Origin: CAZISM01 sp964541895
GTDB lineage: Bacteria; Zhuqueibacterota; Zhuqueibacteria; Residuimicrobiales; Residuimicrobiaceae
Assembly: GCA_964541895.1 (NCBI GenBank)
Contig: CAZISM010000047.1
Span: forward strand, 1 to 38,562
Direction of reading: 5' to 3'
DNA length: 38,562 nt
Position 1 is the first letter of the stretch, and every line of letters begins with the position of its first letter. Below, piece by piece: positions 23,735-31,702 of this stretch. Under the pieces are notes generated by a model. That model was given only the letters and a program-made list of their open reading frames with translations. It did not search any database and was not told where the DNA came from. The translations under genes and the position numbers were made by a program.

Positions 23735-25339
23735 ATGACCGACCTTCTGCAAAAAAATTACCTTAACGAGAGCAAGGGCATCAAGTCCTGGTTGATGACG
23801 CTGGATCATAAACGCATCGGCATCCTCTATCTGTTCAGCGTCATGGCCGCCTTTTTGCTGGGCGGTCTCTTTGCTCTGCTCATTCGCCTGGAATTATGGC
23901 ATCCTGCACGGGATATCATGAATGCCGACACCTACAATCAGGTTTTTACGCTGCATGGCGCGGTGATGATCTTTTTATTCATCATTCCGGCGATTCCGGC
24001 GATTCTAGGCAATTTTACTCTGCCGCTGATGATCGGCGCCAGGGATGTCGCGTTTCCCCGGCTCAACCTGGCCAGCTGGTACGTTTACATCGCCGGCACG
24101 GTTCTGGCCATCTATTCCATGTTCAGCGGCAGTGTGGATACGGGCTGGACGTTTTATACGCCGTACAGCACCCAGACCACCACGTCGGTCATATCCATGA
24201 CGCTGGCGGCGTTTATTCTTGGATTCAGCTCGATCTTTACCGGGCTCAATTTCATCGTCACGGTGCACAAGTTGCGCGCCCCCGGCATGACCTGGTTTAA
24301 AATGCCGCTGTTTGTCTGGGGGCTCTATGCCACGGCGGTGATACAGGTTCTGGCCACGCCGGTGCTGGGCATCACCCTGGTGCTGCTCATTCTCGAACGG
24401 CTGGCCGGTATCGGCATTTTCGATCCGGCCATGGGCGGCGACCCGGTGCTGTATCAGCATTTCTTCTGGTTCTATTCGCACCCGGCGGTCTATATCATGA
24501 TCCTGCCCGGCATGGGCATTATCTCCGAGCTGATCACCACCCATGCACACAAGAAAATTTTCGGCTACAACGCCATTGCCTACTCCAGCATGGCCATCGC
24601 GTTCGTCAGCTTTCTGGTGTGGGGCCACCATATGTTTACCTCCGGCACGTCAGAGGTGTCGGCGATGATTTTCTCCTTTCTCACCTTTTTGGTCGGCATA
24701 CCCTCCGGCATCAAGGTGTTCAACTGGATGGCCACGCTCTACAAGGGATCCATTCGGCTGACCACGCCCATGTGGTATGTGCTGGCGTTTATGTTTCTGT
24801 TTCCCATCGGCGGTCTGACCGGCATCTTTCTCGGCGCCCTGGCGCTGGATGTGCACCTGCACGACACCTATTTCGTCGTCGCTCATTTTCACTATGTCAT
24901 GGTGGGCGGAACCACGATCGCCTTTTTCGGCGGCCTGCATCACTGGTTTCCGAAAATGTTCGGTCGTATGTATAACGAGCTGGCGGCGAACATCGCCCTG
25001 CTGTTCGTATTTGTCGGCTTCAATATGACGTTTCTTTCGCAATTCCTGCTTGGTTTCAAAGGGATGCCGCGACGCTATTACACCTATCTGGATCAGTTTC
25101 AACCGTTGCACGGTTTTTCTTCCATCGGAGCCCTGGTGATGGGAGCCGGATTCGTCATTATGGCGGTCTACCTGTTTTATGCCCTGTTCAAAGGCGAGCG
25201 CGCACCGGCAAATCCGTGGGGCAGTTTGACCCTGGAGTGGACGATCCCGTCACCCCCGTCGACACATAATTTCAGCGCAACACCGATTGTGGAGCACGGT
25301 CCATACGATTACGACCGGATGCTGCCCAAGATGAATTAG
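23735..25339 (+). CDS. coxA: Cytochrome c oxidase subunit I, A2-type heme-copper oxidase
   Basis: Subunit I reduces oxygen at the heme a3-CuB centre and pumps protons. The 534-residue, twelve-helix protein shows the heme a ligand in LHGAVMIF and the CuB His with cross-linked Tyr in FYSHPAVYIMILPG. Also present are the CuB pair in WGHHMFTSG, the heme ligands in HDTYFVVAHFHYVMVGG, and the K-channel Lys in SGIKVFNW. The Glu of HPEVY is Ala here and is preceded by Tyr-Ser, the YSHPxV signature of A2-type oxidases as in Rhodothermus and Thermus caa3. I chose ATG 23735 with GGTGAGG upstream; GTG 23729 is in frame. Confidence 0.96.
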   Translation: MTDLLQKNYLNESKGIKSWLMTLDHKRIGILYLFSVMAAFLLGGLFALLIRLELWHPARDIMNADTYNQVFTLHGAVMIFLFIIPAIPAILGNFTLPLMIGARDVAFPRLNLASWYVYIAGTVLAIYSMFSGSVDTGWTFYTPYSTQTTTSVISMTLAAFILGFSSIFTGLNFIVTVHKLRAPGMTWFKMPLFVWGLYATAVIQVLATPVLGITLVLLILERLAGIGIFDPAMGGDPVLYQHFFWFYSHPAVYIMILPGMGIISELITTHAHKKIFGYNAIAYSSMAIAFVSFLVWGHHMFTSGTSEVSAMIFSFLTFLVGIPSGIKVFNWMATLYKGSIRLTTPMWYVLAFMFLFPIGGLTGIFLGALALDVHLHDTYFVVAHFHYVMVGGTTIAFFGGLHHWFPKMFGRMYNELAANIALLFVFVGFNMTFLSQFLLGFKGMPRRYYTYLDQFQPLHGFSSIGALVMGAGFVIMAVYLFYALFKGERAPANPWGSLTLEWTIPSPPSTHNFSATPIVEHGPYDYDRMLPKMN

Positions 25340-25352
25340 GAGAGAGCCTTTC

Positions 25353-26003
25353 ATGCATGAACACTCTGGCGCGCATCCCGCTCATTTAGCGCATCACTTT
25401 GACGAACCGGAACAGCAATTCGAATCCGCCAAGCTGGGGATGTGGATATTTCTGGTAACGGAAATTCTCCTCTTTGGCGGCCTGTTTTGCGCCTACTCTA
25501 TTTACAGAGCCTGGCATCCGGAAATGTTCTTTAACGCTCACAAATTTCTTGATGTCCGTCTCGGTACCTTGAACACCATCGTTTTGATCGGCAGCTCGCT
25601 GACCATGGCGCTGGCCATTCGCAGCATTCAGCTGGATCAGCGCAAAGAGAGCACCCGTTTTTTGATGGCAACCCTGCTCCTTGCCGGCATCTTCCTGGTG
25701 GTCAAATACTTTGAATACGCCCACAAAATCCACCTGGGCCAGTTGCCGGGCAAGTTTTATACTTTTCAGGGCATTCAGGGCACAAACCCGCACATCTTTT
25801 TCAGCGTCTATTTCATGATGACCGGGCTGCATGGCATCCACGTCATCGGCGGCATGTCGGTGATCGCTGTGCTGCTGCGCAAGATGATGGCCGGCCAATT
25901 CAACAGCGGTTATTACACGCCGGTCGATCTCATTGGATTATACTGGCATCTGGTCGATTTGATCTGGATTTTCCTCTTTCCGTTATTTTACCTTATAGGA
26001 TAG
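25353..26003 (+). CDS. coxC: Cytochrome c oxidase subunit III
   Basis: The 216-residue protein is a COX3-family membrane subunit with five helices. It begins with a His-rich soluble segment (HEHSGAHPAHLAHH), followed by KLGMWIFLVTEILLFGGLF. Family landmarks are FFSVYFMMTGLHGIHVIGGM and YWHLVDLIWIFLFPLFYL. It stabilises subunit I and the entry of its proton channel. AGGAGAG precedes its ATG, 13 bases after coxA. Confidence 0.95.
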   Translation: MHEHSGAHPAHLAHHFDEPEQQFESAKLGMWIFLVTEILLFGGLFCAYSIYRAWHPEMFFNAHKFLDVRLGTLNTIVLIGSSLTMALAIRSIQLDQRKESTRFLMATLLLAGIFLVVKYFEYAHKIHLGQLPGKFYTFQGIQGTNPHIFFSVYFMMTGLHGIHVIGGMSVIAVLLRKMMAGQFNSGYYTPVDLIGLYWHLVDLIWIFLFPLFYLIG

Positions 26004-26006
26004 ACT

Positions 26007-26351
26007 ATGCCAACTCATCGTATTTTACCGCTGCGCCTTTATGTGCAGGTGGCGGTGGCGTTGATAGTGCTGACCGCCGTGACGGTGGCCATTTCCTTTG
26101 TGGATCTCGGTGGCTGGAATGCCATCGTCGCGCTCGCCGTTGCCGGCAGCAAAGCCATGCTGGTGGTGCTCTATTTCATGCATTTAAAGTACGATCGCAA
26201 AGTGAACTTTTATGTGTTCATGATCGGCGTGCTGTTTGTGACGGTTTTTATCGGTCTGACCATGTTCGACACCTTGCGCCGGGCCGACATCTATGAAATA
26301 CAATCGCAGCCGATTCATCCGGATGCTCAAATCTATCATAAACAACTCTAG
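26007..26351 (+). CDS. coxD: Cytochrome c oxidase subunit IV (prokaryotic caa3 type)
   Basis: The 114-residue protein has three membrane helices. The motif between them (SKAMLVVLYFMHLKYDRK) is the signature of the small prokaryotic COX4 family that assists assembly of subunits I and III. It starts 3 bases after coxC. Confidence 0.92.
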   Translation: MPTHRILPLRLYVQVAVALIVLTAVTVAISFVDLGGWNAIVALAVAGSKAMLVVLYFMHLKYDRKVNFYVFMIGVLFVTVFIGLTMFDTLRRADIYEIQSQPIHPDAQIYHKQL

Positions 26352-26365
26352 ATCGGAGTCTGGTC

Positions 26366-27298
26366 ATGGGCACCTTTAAAAAAAGCGTGCTGGCAGCCAT
26401 AACGCTGACCTACTTTTTGATTTTTATCGGGGGCCTGGTACGGGTGTCCGGCGCCGGCCTTGGTTGCCCGGACTGGCCGAAATGTTTCGGTCGCTGGGTT
26501 CCGCCCGTGAGCGTTGCCGAACTGCCGGCGGATATCGATCCCAGTTCGTTCAATTTTGCGCTGGCCTGGATCGAATACCTGAACCGTTTGCTGGGTATGG
26601 TGGTCGGGCTCTCTGTGCTGTGGGTGGCCGCACTGGCGCTGTGGCGTCATCGCAGCGAACGCACCATTCTCTGGTCCTCGCTGGCGGCGGCTGTGTCTGT
26701 CGCTCTGCAGGGATATCAGGGCGGCCAGGTGGTCGCCAGCTTTCTGGCTCCGTACATGGTATCGATCCATATGGTGCTGGCGCTGCTGCTGATCGCTTTT
26801 CTGCTGTGGGCCTACCAGTCTGCCCACCTGCTCTCGCTGCCTGTGTCTGATTTTTCTCCGGCCGGCCGCAACGCTTCCTGGATGATGTATGCCGCCATCG
26901 CTCTGACCGGCGTGCAGGTGCTCAGCGGCACCAGAGTGCGTGGCGCTCTGGAAACCGCCGGCGCTCAGGCCCCGCTACTGGATGCAGAGGCGCTGTTCCA
27001 GCAGATCGCGCACTGGATCAACCCGCACATCGTCATCGGCGTGCTGGTATTCGGATTTGTTTTTTTCCTTCAGCAAAAATGGCGCAAAAGCGATGAGCCT
27101 TTGCTTCGTGAACTGCAGCGGACATTGACCCTGGCGGTGATCATCCTGATCCTGACCGTCGTGCTGGGAATGATCCTGCGGCTGTTCCAGATGCCGCACT
27201 GGGCACAATTGTACCATATGTGGCTGACCAGTCTGTTCCTCGGTGTACTGATCATCGTTACCCGCACCCTCGTCTGGATGGGAAGGAGGCAAGCATGA
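26366..27298 (+). CDS. ctaA: Heme A synthase (COX15/CtaA family)
   Basis: CtaA oxidises heme O to heme A in the membrane, completing the cofactor route begun by CtaB at 13304. The 310-residue protein has about eight helices in two similar halves. It shows GGLVRVSGAGLGCPDWPKCFG with the paired-cysteine loop, IEYLNRLLGMVVGL, QGYQGGQVVASF, and the conserved-His segments SIHMVLALLLIA and HWINPHIVIG. The end overlaps the second Sco gene by four bases (ATGA). Confidence 0.95.
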   Translation: MGTFKKSVLAAITLTYFLIFIGGLVRVSGAGLGCPDWPKCFGRWVPPVSVAELPADIDPSSFNFALAWIEYLNRLLGMVVGLSVLWVAALALWRHRSERTILWSSLAAAVSVALQGYQGGQVVASFLAPYMVSIHMVLALLLIAFLLWAYQSAHLLSLPVSDFSPAGRNASWMMYAAIALTGVQVLSGTRVRGALETAGAQAPLLDAEALFQQIAHWINPHIVIGVLVFGFVFFLQQKWRKSDEPLLRELQRTLTLAVIILILTVVLGMILRLFQMPHWAQLYHMWLTSLFLGVLIIVTRTLVWMGRRQA

Positions 27299-27894
27299 AC
27301 ATTTCCCTTTTCCCGAAGCCGCTGCTGCTGGTCTGGGGGCTTTTGCTGGCTGTTACCATTTTGACCTTGCCGGTGGTGTACTGGGCGCATCGCAGCAAAG
27401 CCGATCTGCCGGTCCTCGGCACCAGCCCGGAATTCAGCATGGAGGAACGTTCCGGGCGCACTTTTCAGAGCAGCGAATTGCGCGGCCGGGTAGCGGTGGT
27501 GGAATTCTTTTTTACCCGTTGCCGCTCTGCCTGCCCGGTGATGATGACCCATCTGGGCGAGCTCTACCAGCGGCTGCAGGAATCGGACAAGGTCCGTTTC
27601 CTTTCCATCAATGTCGACCCGGGATATGACACCCCTGAGATCATTCGCGACTATGCGACCCGATTGGGCGCTGTCAACGACCGTTGGCTCTTTGTGCGCG
27701 GCCCTATCGAGCAGGTGATCGAAATTTCAGAAAGAGGATTCAGCCTGGCGGCAGAGGGGTTGCCGGGAGGCCACAGCACCAAGTTTGTCCTCCTTGATGA
27801 GAACGGCCAGGTGCGCGGCTATTATGACGGCATGGACCGTAACAGTGTGCTGATTTTGCAGGATCATATCGTGCAACTGATCAGAGGTATGTGA
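27295..27894 (+). CDS. SCO1/SenC-family copper chaperone (second copy)
   Basis: The 199-residue protein has one N-terminal helix (LLLVWGLLLAVTILTLPVVYW) as a membrane anchor. Its periplasmic thioredoxin-like domain has RCRSACP (C76 and C80) and the distal His H160 in GGHSTKFVLL. It is the ordinary short Sco form, unlike the copy at 21954 with a second anchor. The two copies may handle different steps of CuA loading. ATG 27295 overlaps the ctaA stop, and its stop overlaps the next gene's ATG; a longer reading from 27220 lies inside ctaA. Confidence 0.93.
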   Translation: MNISLFPKPLLLVWGLLLAVTILTLPVVYWAHRSKADLPVLGTSPEFSMEERSGRTFQSSELRGRVAVVEFFFTRCRSACPVMMTHLGELYQRLQESDKVRFLSINVDPGYDTPEIIRDYATRLGAVNDRWLFVRGPIEQVIEISERGFSLAAEGLPGGHSTKFVLLDENGQVRGYYDGMDRNSVLILQDHIVQLIRGM

Positions 27895-28298
27895 TGACCC
27901 AACCAGGATTGAACGCACTGCTGAATTCATTCAGCCTGGTGCTGCTTGTTTCAGGATTTATCGCTATTAAAAGCAAACACCCCCGCCGGCATAAGGGATT
28001 TATGACGGCCGCAACTGTCACCTCTGCGCTCTTTTTGGTATCCTACCTGATCTATCACAGCCGTGTCGGCTCGATGCCCTATCCCCATTATGACTGGACC
28101 CGAACGCTCTATTTTCTTATTTTGATTCCCCATATCGTTCTCGCGGCCGTGATGACGCCGCTGATCCTGCTGGCTCTCTGGTTTGCGTTCAGAGAACAGT
28201 TTCAACGCCACAAAAAGCTGGTCGTCTGGCTGTGGCCGGTTTGGGTGTTTGTTTCGCTCTCCGGCATTCTGGTCTATCTGATGCTGTATCAACTCTAA
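27894..28298 (+). CDS. DUF420 family membrane protein (CtaM/YozB-like oxidase assembly factor)
   Basis: The 134-residue protein has four membrane helices and the DUF420 landmarks HRRHKGFMTAAT-like (here HPRRHKGFMTAA), LYFLILIPHIVLA and HKKLVVWLWPVWVFVSLSG. DUF420 proteins of Bacillus (YozB) and Staphylococcus (CtaM) are linked to cytochrome oxidase function or assembly. It is coupled to the second Sco gene by a TGATG overlap and ends the respiratory cluster. A separate promoter-like site begins 9 bases later. Confidence 0.9.
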   Translation: MTQPGLNALLNSFSLVLLVSGFIAIKSKHPRRHKGFMTAATVTSALFLVSYLIYHSRVGSMPYPHYDWTRTLYFLILIPHIVLAAVMTPLILLALWFAFREQFQRHKKLVVWLWPVWVFVSLSGILVYLMLYQL

Positions 28299-28306
28299 TA
28301 TTTCCC

Positions 28307-28335
28307 TTGCTCTTATTAAATAAATGAAATATATT
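28307..28335 (+). promoter_or_regulatory. Candidate promoter for the 28381 transcription unit
   Basis: TTGCTC (28307-28312) and TATATT (28330-28335) are exactly 17 bases apart in an AT-rich 82-base gap after the respiratory cluster. The -10 ends 45 bases before the ATG at 28381. The -35 keeps TTG and one further base. Confidence 0.45.
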
Positions 28336-28380
28336 TAATAGATTAAGTTGTTGGGTGTCATAATTGGGAGTTGTGCCGAC

Positions 28381-29028
28381 ATGGGACCCTCGTTTGGTCG
28401 ACGTTTGATCGGGGGTGTGTGCTTTATCGCCTTCAACCTTTTCGCACAGATCGATCCGCAGGTTCCGGTCCATGCTTTTGTCTATCCCGATTCCGCCAGT
28501 CCTGGCATTTTTGTCCGTGATATACACCTGGATATACGTTTTGCCGGCTACGGCGTATATGTGCCTTCTGAATATCCCACCCTGTCTTGCATTCCCCTGG
28601 AAAATGGAGAGCGGATCAACCTTACGTCCATAGCGGAACTGACGACGCAAGCCAAAAGGGTGCATTGGAAAACCTACCTGGAGCCGGCGGATCGCCATCA
28701 CTATGCGGACGTGAATCCCGACGGATACCGGTATTGGAGCGGGGTGGAGGTTGATGTGACGGTCACCGGTTGGGACGGCCGCGTGACGCACTCCCGCCTG
28801 CAGCGGCCGGAGGTGTCAGACATCTTTCTGAGCGGGGCTACCGAGCATGGCGACTATCGCCTTCAGCTCGATCAGGAGAACAACAGGACCGTGCGGGTGC
28901 AGTTCGAAGCGTTGTTCATCATGCAGTGCCGGGGGAATTTGAAACATCTGTTTCCGAACCTGAACTGGAAATTCTGTCCGCTGTGCGGATCGTCGTTGAA
29001 ACGGATCAATAAACCAGAAAAAAAATAG
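28381..29028 (+). CDS. Unknown protein with signal-like N-terminus and C-terminal zinc-ribbon-like tail
   Basis: I do not recognise this 215-residue protein. The N-terminus (RRLIGGVCFIAFNLFAQ) looks like a signal or anchor. The middle is a probable beta-rich domain with many aromatic residues (GYRYWSGVEVDVTVTGWDGRV). The C-terminus has one Cys (MQCRGN), then CPLCG 17 residues later with a His between, resembling half of a zinc ribbon, and a lysine-rich end. An exported N-terminus with a zinc-ribbon tail is an unusual mix, so the hydrophobic segment may be part of a cytoplasmic fold. GGGAG about 10 bases upstream supports ATG 28381 over TTG 28348. It may be co-transcribed with DUF4416 and purM. 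Confidence 0.7.
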   Translation: MGPSFGRRLIGGVCFIAFNLFAQIDPQVPVHAFVYPDSASPGIFVRDIHLDIRFAGYGVYVPSEYPTLSCIPLENGERINLTSIAELTTQAKRVHWKTYLEPADRHHYADVNPDGYRYWSGVEVDVTVTGWDGRVTHSRLQRPEVSDIFLSGATEHGDYRLQLDQENNRTVRVQFEALFIMQCRGNLKHLFPNLNWKFCPLCGSSLKRINKPEKK

Positions 29029-29056
29029 AGGCGCTTCGCCGGTTGCAGGAAATAAA

Positions 29057-29614
29057 ATGGGCCAGATACGTCTACCGGCGCCGGTTTGTCTGATTCTGGC
29101 GCTGACGTGGAAATCGGAATCGGTTGCGTCGCAGGCGCTGCAATGGTTCGAGGGTACCGTCGGGCCGGTTGCTGATCGCAGTGAGACCATTCATTTCAAT
29201 CATACCCGTTATTACCATGAGGAGATGGGTGCGGATTTGTTCAAGGCGTTTTATGCATTCGAACAGCCTGTCGATCCGGCCTCTCTCTCTTCCGTAAAAC
29301 GATTCAGCAACGAGATCGAAGATCGTCTGAGCCTGGAGGGCAGGCGGCAGGTCAATCTCGATCCCGGCTACCTGGAGGCGGCCAAGCTGATTCTGGCCAC
29401 CACAAAAAATTTCAGTCATCGTATTTATCTGGACCAGGGCATTTATGGAGATGTCCAGTTGTACTGGCAACATGGTCGCTTTCAATTTAATCCCTGGACC
29501 TATCCGGACTATAAAGACGAACGAGTTGTCCAGTTTTTTACCCGAGTACGAGAAGTGTATCTTTTGCATCGAGGAGAGAAACAGTGGCCGTTACCTACCA
29601 ATCCTCTGGCGTGA
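29057..29614 (+). CDS. DUF4416 family protein
   Basis: The 185-residue protein matches the DUF4416 family, found in many deltaproteobacterial and candidate-phylum genomes without known function. Landmarks are the N-terminal strand and GPVADRSETIHFNHTRYYHEEMG, which I read as FxxTxYYxxEMG. Others are RRQVNLDPGYLEAAKLILATTK, HRIYLDQGIYGDVQLYW, and NPWTYPDYKD near the end. It is predicted soluble. Its last 31 bases overlap the purM start in another frame, so translation of the two is probably linked. Confidence 0.88.
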   Translation: MGQIRLPAPVCLILALTWKSESVASQALQWFEGTVGPVADRSETIHFNHTRYYHEEMGADLFKAFYAFEQPVDPASLSSVKRFSNEIEDRLSLEGRRQVNLDPGYLEAAKLILATTKNFSHRIYLDQGIYGDVQLYWQHGRFQFNPWTYPDYKDERVVQFFTRVREVYLLHRGEKQWPLPTNPLA

Positions 29615-30591
29615 GCCTGGAAGCGGCGGAGGATTCTACAAAAAAAATCGCTCGCCTGGCAAAATCCACCTTTAACGAACATGTGATCAAGGAGATCGGT
29701 CTGTTTGCGGGTTTTTTTGCGCTCGATCTGCAGAAATACAGCCATCCTGTCATGGTATCCAGCATTGACGGCGTCGGCACCAAATTAAAGATTGCGTTTT
29801 TGATGCAGCGCCACGATACGGTCGGTCAGTGTCTGGTCAACCATTGTGTCAACGATATCATGACCTGCGGATCTGATCCGCTTTTTTTTCTGGACTATTT
29901 CGGCGTCGGCAAGCTGGAGCCGGCGGTAGCCGAGCAACTGGTGTCCGGCATGGCCACGGCCTGCCGCGAAAACGGCTGTGCCTTGATCGGCGGCGAAACC
30001 GCCGAAATGCCTGGCATTTACCACCAGGGGGAGTACGACGTAGCAGGTGCCATCATCGGCGCTGTCAACCGCGATCAGATCATTGACGGCTCCCGCGTTC
30101 AGGTCGGCGATGTGCTGGTGGGGCTGGCTTCGACGGGCTTGCACACCAACGGCTATTCGCTGGCGCGGCACATCTTGCTGGAAAAAGCGCCTGTTCGTCT
30201 TGATGAATTCGTCGGCGAACTGAATATGTCCTGGGGCGAAGCGCTGTTGCAGGTTCATAAAAGCTACAAGACCGCCATTGAAGCGGTGCGCCGGTTGCCG
30301 GGACTGGTCGGCATCAGCCATATCACCGGCGGCGGCATTGTCGGCAACACCAGCCGGTTGTTGCGGCCTGGTTTGGCTCTGGAGGTGGACTGGAACGCGT
30401 GGACGATCCCGCCGCTGTTCCGACTGATTCAGCAGCGCGGCGGAGTGGAAGCGGAAGAGATGCGGCGGGTGTTTAACCTGGGTATCGGACTGGTTCTCAT
30501 CGTGCGTGAGGCGGACGTGCTGACCATTAAAAGTGCGCTCAAACAAGTCGGTGAGACAGCTATAGCGATGGGGCAAGTGGTTCGTAGCTGA
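29584..30591 (+). CDS. purM: Phosphoribosylformylglycinamidine cyclo-ligase (AIR synthetase)
   Basis: PurM closes FGAM to aminoimidazole ribonucleotide with ATP, step five of purine synthesis. The 335-residue protein begins with the family-typical TYQSSGVSLEAAEDS and shows SSIDGVGTKLKIAF, NDIMTCGSDPLFFLDYF, LIGGETAEMPGIY, and the ITGGGIVGNTSRLL block. The start is GTG 29584, with GAGGAGAG 5-12 bases upstream. The N-terminal match to the family shows that the 31-base overlap with DUF4416 is genuine. No other de novo purine genes are adjacent; apt (salvage) lies at 34194. Confidence 0.95.
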   Translation: MAVTYQSSGVSLEAAEDSTKKIARLAKSTFNEHVIKEIGLFAGFFALDLQKYSHPVMVSSIDGVGTKLKIAFLMQRHDTVGQCLVNHCVNDIMTCGSDPLFFLDYFGVGKLEPAVAEQLVSGMATACRENGCALIGGETAEMPGIYHQGEYDVAGAIIGAVNRDQIIDGSRVQVGDVLVGLASTGLHTNGYSLARHILLEKAPVRLDEFVGELNMSWGEALLQVHKSYKTAIEAVRRLPGLVGISHITGGGIVGNTSRLLRPGLALEVDWNAWTIPPLFRLIQQRGGVEAEEMRRVFNLGIGLVLIVREADVLTIKSALKQVGETAIAMGQVVRS

Positions 30592-30621
30592 GTGCAGTGA
30601 ATTCAAAACAGTGATAAAACA

Positions 30622-31635
30622 GTGACCTTGCGAATTTGTATATTGGGAGCCGGCAGTTGGGGCATCGCGCTCGCCAACTATGCCGCCGATCTCGGCCATC
30701 AGGTCGGCCTGTGGGAGTTTGATCCGGCTGTGGCAACGACGCTTGATCGGGAGCGCCGGCGGGAGGCCATGTTGCCGGGCGTGCTCATACATCGCGATAT
30801 CCGGATCACCAGCGAGCTTGCAGAGGCGGTGCAGGGTGTGGATCTGATCATGCTGGTGACGCCGTCGCATGTGGTCCGTCCGGTGCTGAAACGGCTCGAA
30901 TCGGCCGGCGGCTATGCGAACGCCATTGTGGTGAGCGCCAGCAAAGGTCTGGAAGAAGATTCGCAACTGCGCATCAGTCAAATCGTGCTGCAGGAGCTGC
31001 CAAAGTTGGCGCCGGAGCAGTTGGCGGTGTTGTCCGGGCCGAGCCATGCCGAAGAGGTGAGCCGGCGTATCCCGACCGCTGTGGTGGTCGCTTCTGTGCA
31101 GGAAAAAACAGCCGCCTATGTGCAGCAGATTCTGTCCGGTTCGTTTTTGCGCTGTTACCGCAGCCACGACCTGGTGGGTGTGGAACTGGGCGGCGCTTTG
31201 AAAAACGTCATCGCCATCGCCGCCGGTATTTGTGATGGCGCCGGATTCGGCGACAACACCAAAGCGGCTCTGCAGCCGCGCGGCCTGGCTGAAATCGCCC
31301 GTCTGGGCAAGCGCATGGGCGCCGATCTGGTAACCTTTGCCGGCCTGTCCGGCATGGGTGATCTCATCGTAACCTGCATGAGCCGGCACAGCCGCAATCG
31401 CTATCTCGGCGAGCAGATCGGTATGGGTAAAACATTGACGCAGGTGCTGGCTTCCATGACCATGGTGGCGGAGGGCGTGCGTACGTGCAAATCGGCCGTT
31501 CAACTGGCGGATAAGCACGACGTAGAGATGCCGATCTGTCAACAGGTGTATCAAATTCTCTATCAGGATAAAGATCCGAAAACGGCTTTGTACGAACTGA
31601 TGAATCGGGAAGTAAAGCCGGAAGTGTGGGGCTAG
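30622..31635 (+). CDS. gpsA: NAD(P)H-dependent glycerol-3-phosphate dehydrogenase
   Basis: GpsA reduces dihydroxyacetone phosphate to sn-glycerol 3-phosphate for phospholipid synthesis. The 337-residue protein shows the Rossmann GAGSWGIALANY at the N-terminus, VVSASKGLEED, the VLSGPSHAEEV block, and ALKNVIAIAAGICDGAGFGDNTKAAL with the catalytic Lys. The start is GTG 30622, directly before the first beta strand; its ribosome binding site is weak. It follows purM by 30 bases. Confidence 0.95.
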   Translation: MTLRICILGAGSWGIALANYAADLGHQVGLWEFDPAVATTLDRERRREAMLPGVLIHRDIRITSELAEAVQGVDLIMLVTPSHVVRPVLKRLESAGGYANAIVVSASKGLEEDSQLRISQIVLQELPKLAPEQLAVLSGPSHAEEVSRRIPTAVVVASVQEKTAAYVQQILSGSFLRCYRSHDLVGVELGGALKNVIAIAAGICDGAGFGDNTKAALQPRGLAEIARLGKRMGADLVTFAGLSGMGDLIVTCMSRHSRNRYLGEQIGMGKTLTQVLASMTMVAEGVRTCKSAVQLADKHDVEMPICQQVYQILYQDKDPKTALYELMNREVKPEVWG

Positions 31636-31702
31636 CCGGACCGGCAGGGACGCGGTCCGATTGGTGCGCTGACCATTATGAAATGTTGGGGAGGAGATGC
31701 CT

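Noticed and set aside
31638..31658. GGACCG/CGGTCC hairpin after gpsA as a terminator
   Set aside because: No T-tract follows the hairpin, so an intrinsic terminator is not supported.
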